Assembly (NCBI GenBank): GCA_947644545.1 | Contig: CANRZW010000004.1 | Span: 62,001 to 126,000 of the forward strand | DNA: 64,000 nt | Direction: 5' to 3' | From: an uncultured Lachnospiraceae bacterium | GTDB lineage: Bacteria; Bacillota; Clostridia; Lachnospirales; Lachnospiraceae | In this document: positions 63,870-64,000 of the stretch, piece by piece | Layout of the letters: each line of letters opens with the position of its first letter | Numbering within the stretch: the stretch's first letter is position 1 | Position numbers and translations under genes: made by a program | The notes under the pieces: model-generated | Database searches by the model: none | What the model was told of the DNA's origin: nothing | The model's input: only the letters and a program-made list of their open reading frames with translations

Positions 63870-64000
63870 ATGTTAAGATTGACAGTGAGTACGGAAGAAT
63901 ACCTGATGATCGGTGATGACATCAAGATTGTTTTTCTGGGTGGCAGCAAGAATCATACCCGTGTGATGCTGGATATTCCGAGGGATATCAACGTGGTTCG
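63870..64000 (+). CDS. csrA: CsrA-like carbon storage regulator, 3' end cut
   Basis: The first 43 residues only. MLRLTVSTEEYLMIGDDIKIV, then RVMLDIPRDINVVR, follow the CsrA pattern (ML-L----E---IGD-I, then R-----P--I-V-R). ATG 63870 stands 6 bp after GGGAGG. CsrA binds GGA motifs in mRNA leaders; seven GGA occur in the 95 bp before this start, one overlapping its ribosome site, so autorepression is plausible. In clostridia csrA usually sits with fliW in flagellar operons; what follows here is outside the window. Confidence 0.8.
   Translation, partial: MLRLTVSTEEYLMIGDDIKIVFLGGSKNHTRVMLDIPRDINVV

Overview
The window looks like a chromosome segment of an anaerobic gut Firmicute, most likely a Lachnospiraceae-type clostridium. 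The grounds are a Firmicute S10-spc-alpha ribosomal block with zinc-type S14 and zinc-lid adenylate kinase, a KOW protein between map and infA, a long L17, an ECF transporter module, LytTR/GHKL two-component genes, FlxA-like and TraX-like proteins, strong AGGAGG ribosome binding sites and several GTG or TTG starts. No gene points to aerobic respiration. No tRNA, rRNA, insertion sequence or CRISPR array was seen.

Layout. (1) 1-10.8 kb: a glycan-degradation operon on the + strand, with a GH130 phosphorylase (cut by the window edge), an unassigned GH42-like hydrolase, a GH38 alpha-mannosidase, a GH85 endo-beta-N-acetylglucosaminidase lipoprotein, a ROK sugar kinase and mannose-6-phosphate isomerase. 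Together they fit release and trimming of host N-glycans and feeding of mannose into glycolysis. (2) 10.8-19.8 kb: an ABC-class ATPase, BioY, a LytTR response regulator with its GHKL kinase, a FlxA-like protein, a TraX-like membrane protein, a DUF2752 protein, a Tyr/Gln-rich repeat protein and a SAM methyltransferase (- strand). (3) 20-25.4 kb: a GlcNAc module (PRD antiterminator under its own RAT switch, EIIA, NagE-like IICB, NagB, NagA), which would catabolise the GlcNAc freed by region 1. (4) 25.4-42.7 kb: the ribosomal superoperon rpsJ to rplQ with secY, adk, map, a KOW protein, infA, rpmJ and rpoA. Two long structured leaders precede rpsJ and rpsM, and palindromic inserts sit in two inter-gene gaps. 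(5) 42.8-49.4 kb: a chemoreceptor and a VanY-like carboxypeptidase inserted before ecfA1-ecfA2-ecfT-truA. (6) 49.4-59.9 kb: a divergent sugar regulon around a LacI-family gene. Leftward run a dehydrogenase, an uncharacterised barrel protein and a ribokinase-like kinase; rightward run RbsD, a paralogous barrel protein, a sugar isomerase and a binding-protein-dependent importer. Four AAACGTTT boxes flank the regulator. (7) 59.9-62.8 kb: a VOC protein, an FMN-dependent oxidoreductase and a PPi-type phosphofructokinase with its own promoter and a palindrome. (8) 62.9-64 kb: a FimB/FimE-sized tyrosine recombinase lying between two inverted 29-bp sites, followed by a CsrA-like gene cut by the window end.

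The most striking item is region 8. Both 29-bp sites have the 11-bp arm, 7-bp spacer, 11-bp arm layout of tyrosine-recombinase core sites, and the two spacers are exact reverse complements. Recombination would therefore invert the recombinase gene. In the present orientation the recombinase is transcribed away from csrA; after inversion it would be transcribed toward it. A self-inverting switch on a CsrA-type post-transcriptional regulator is an inference from sequence layout only.
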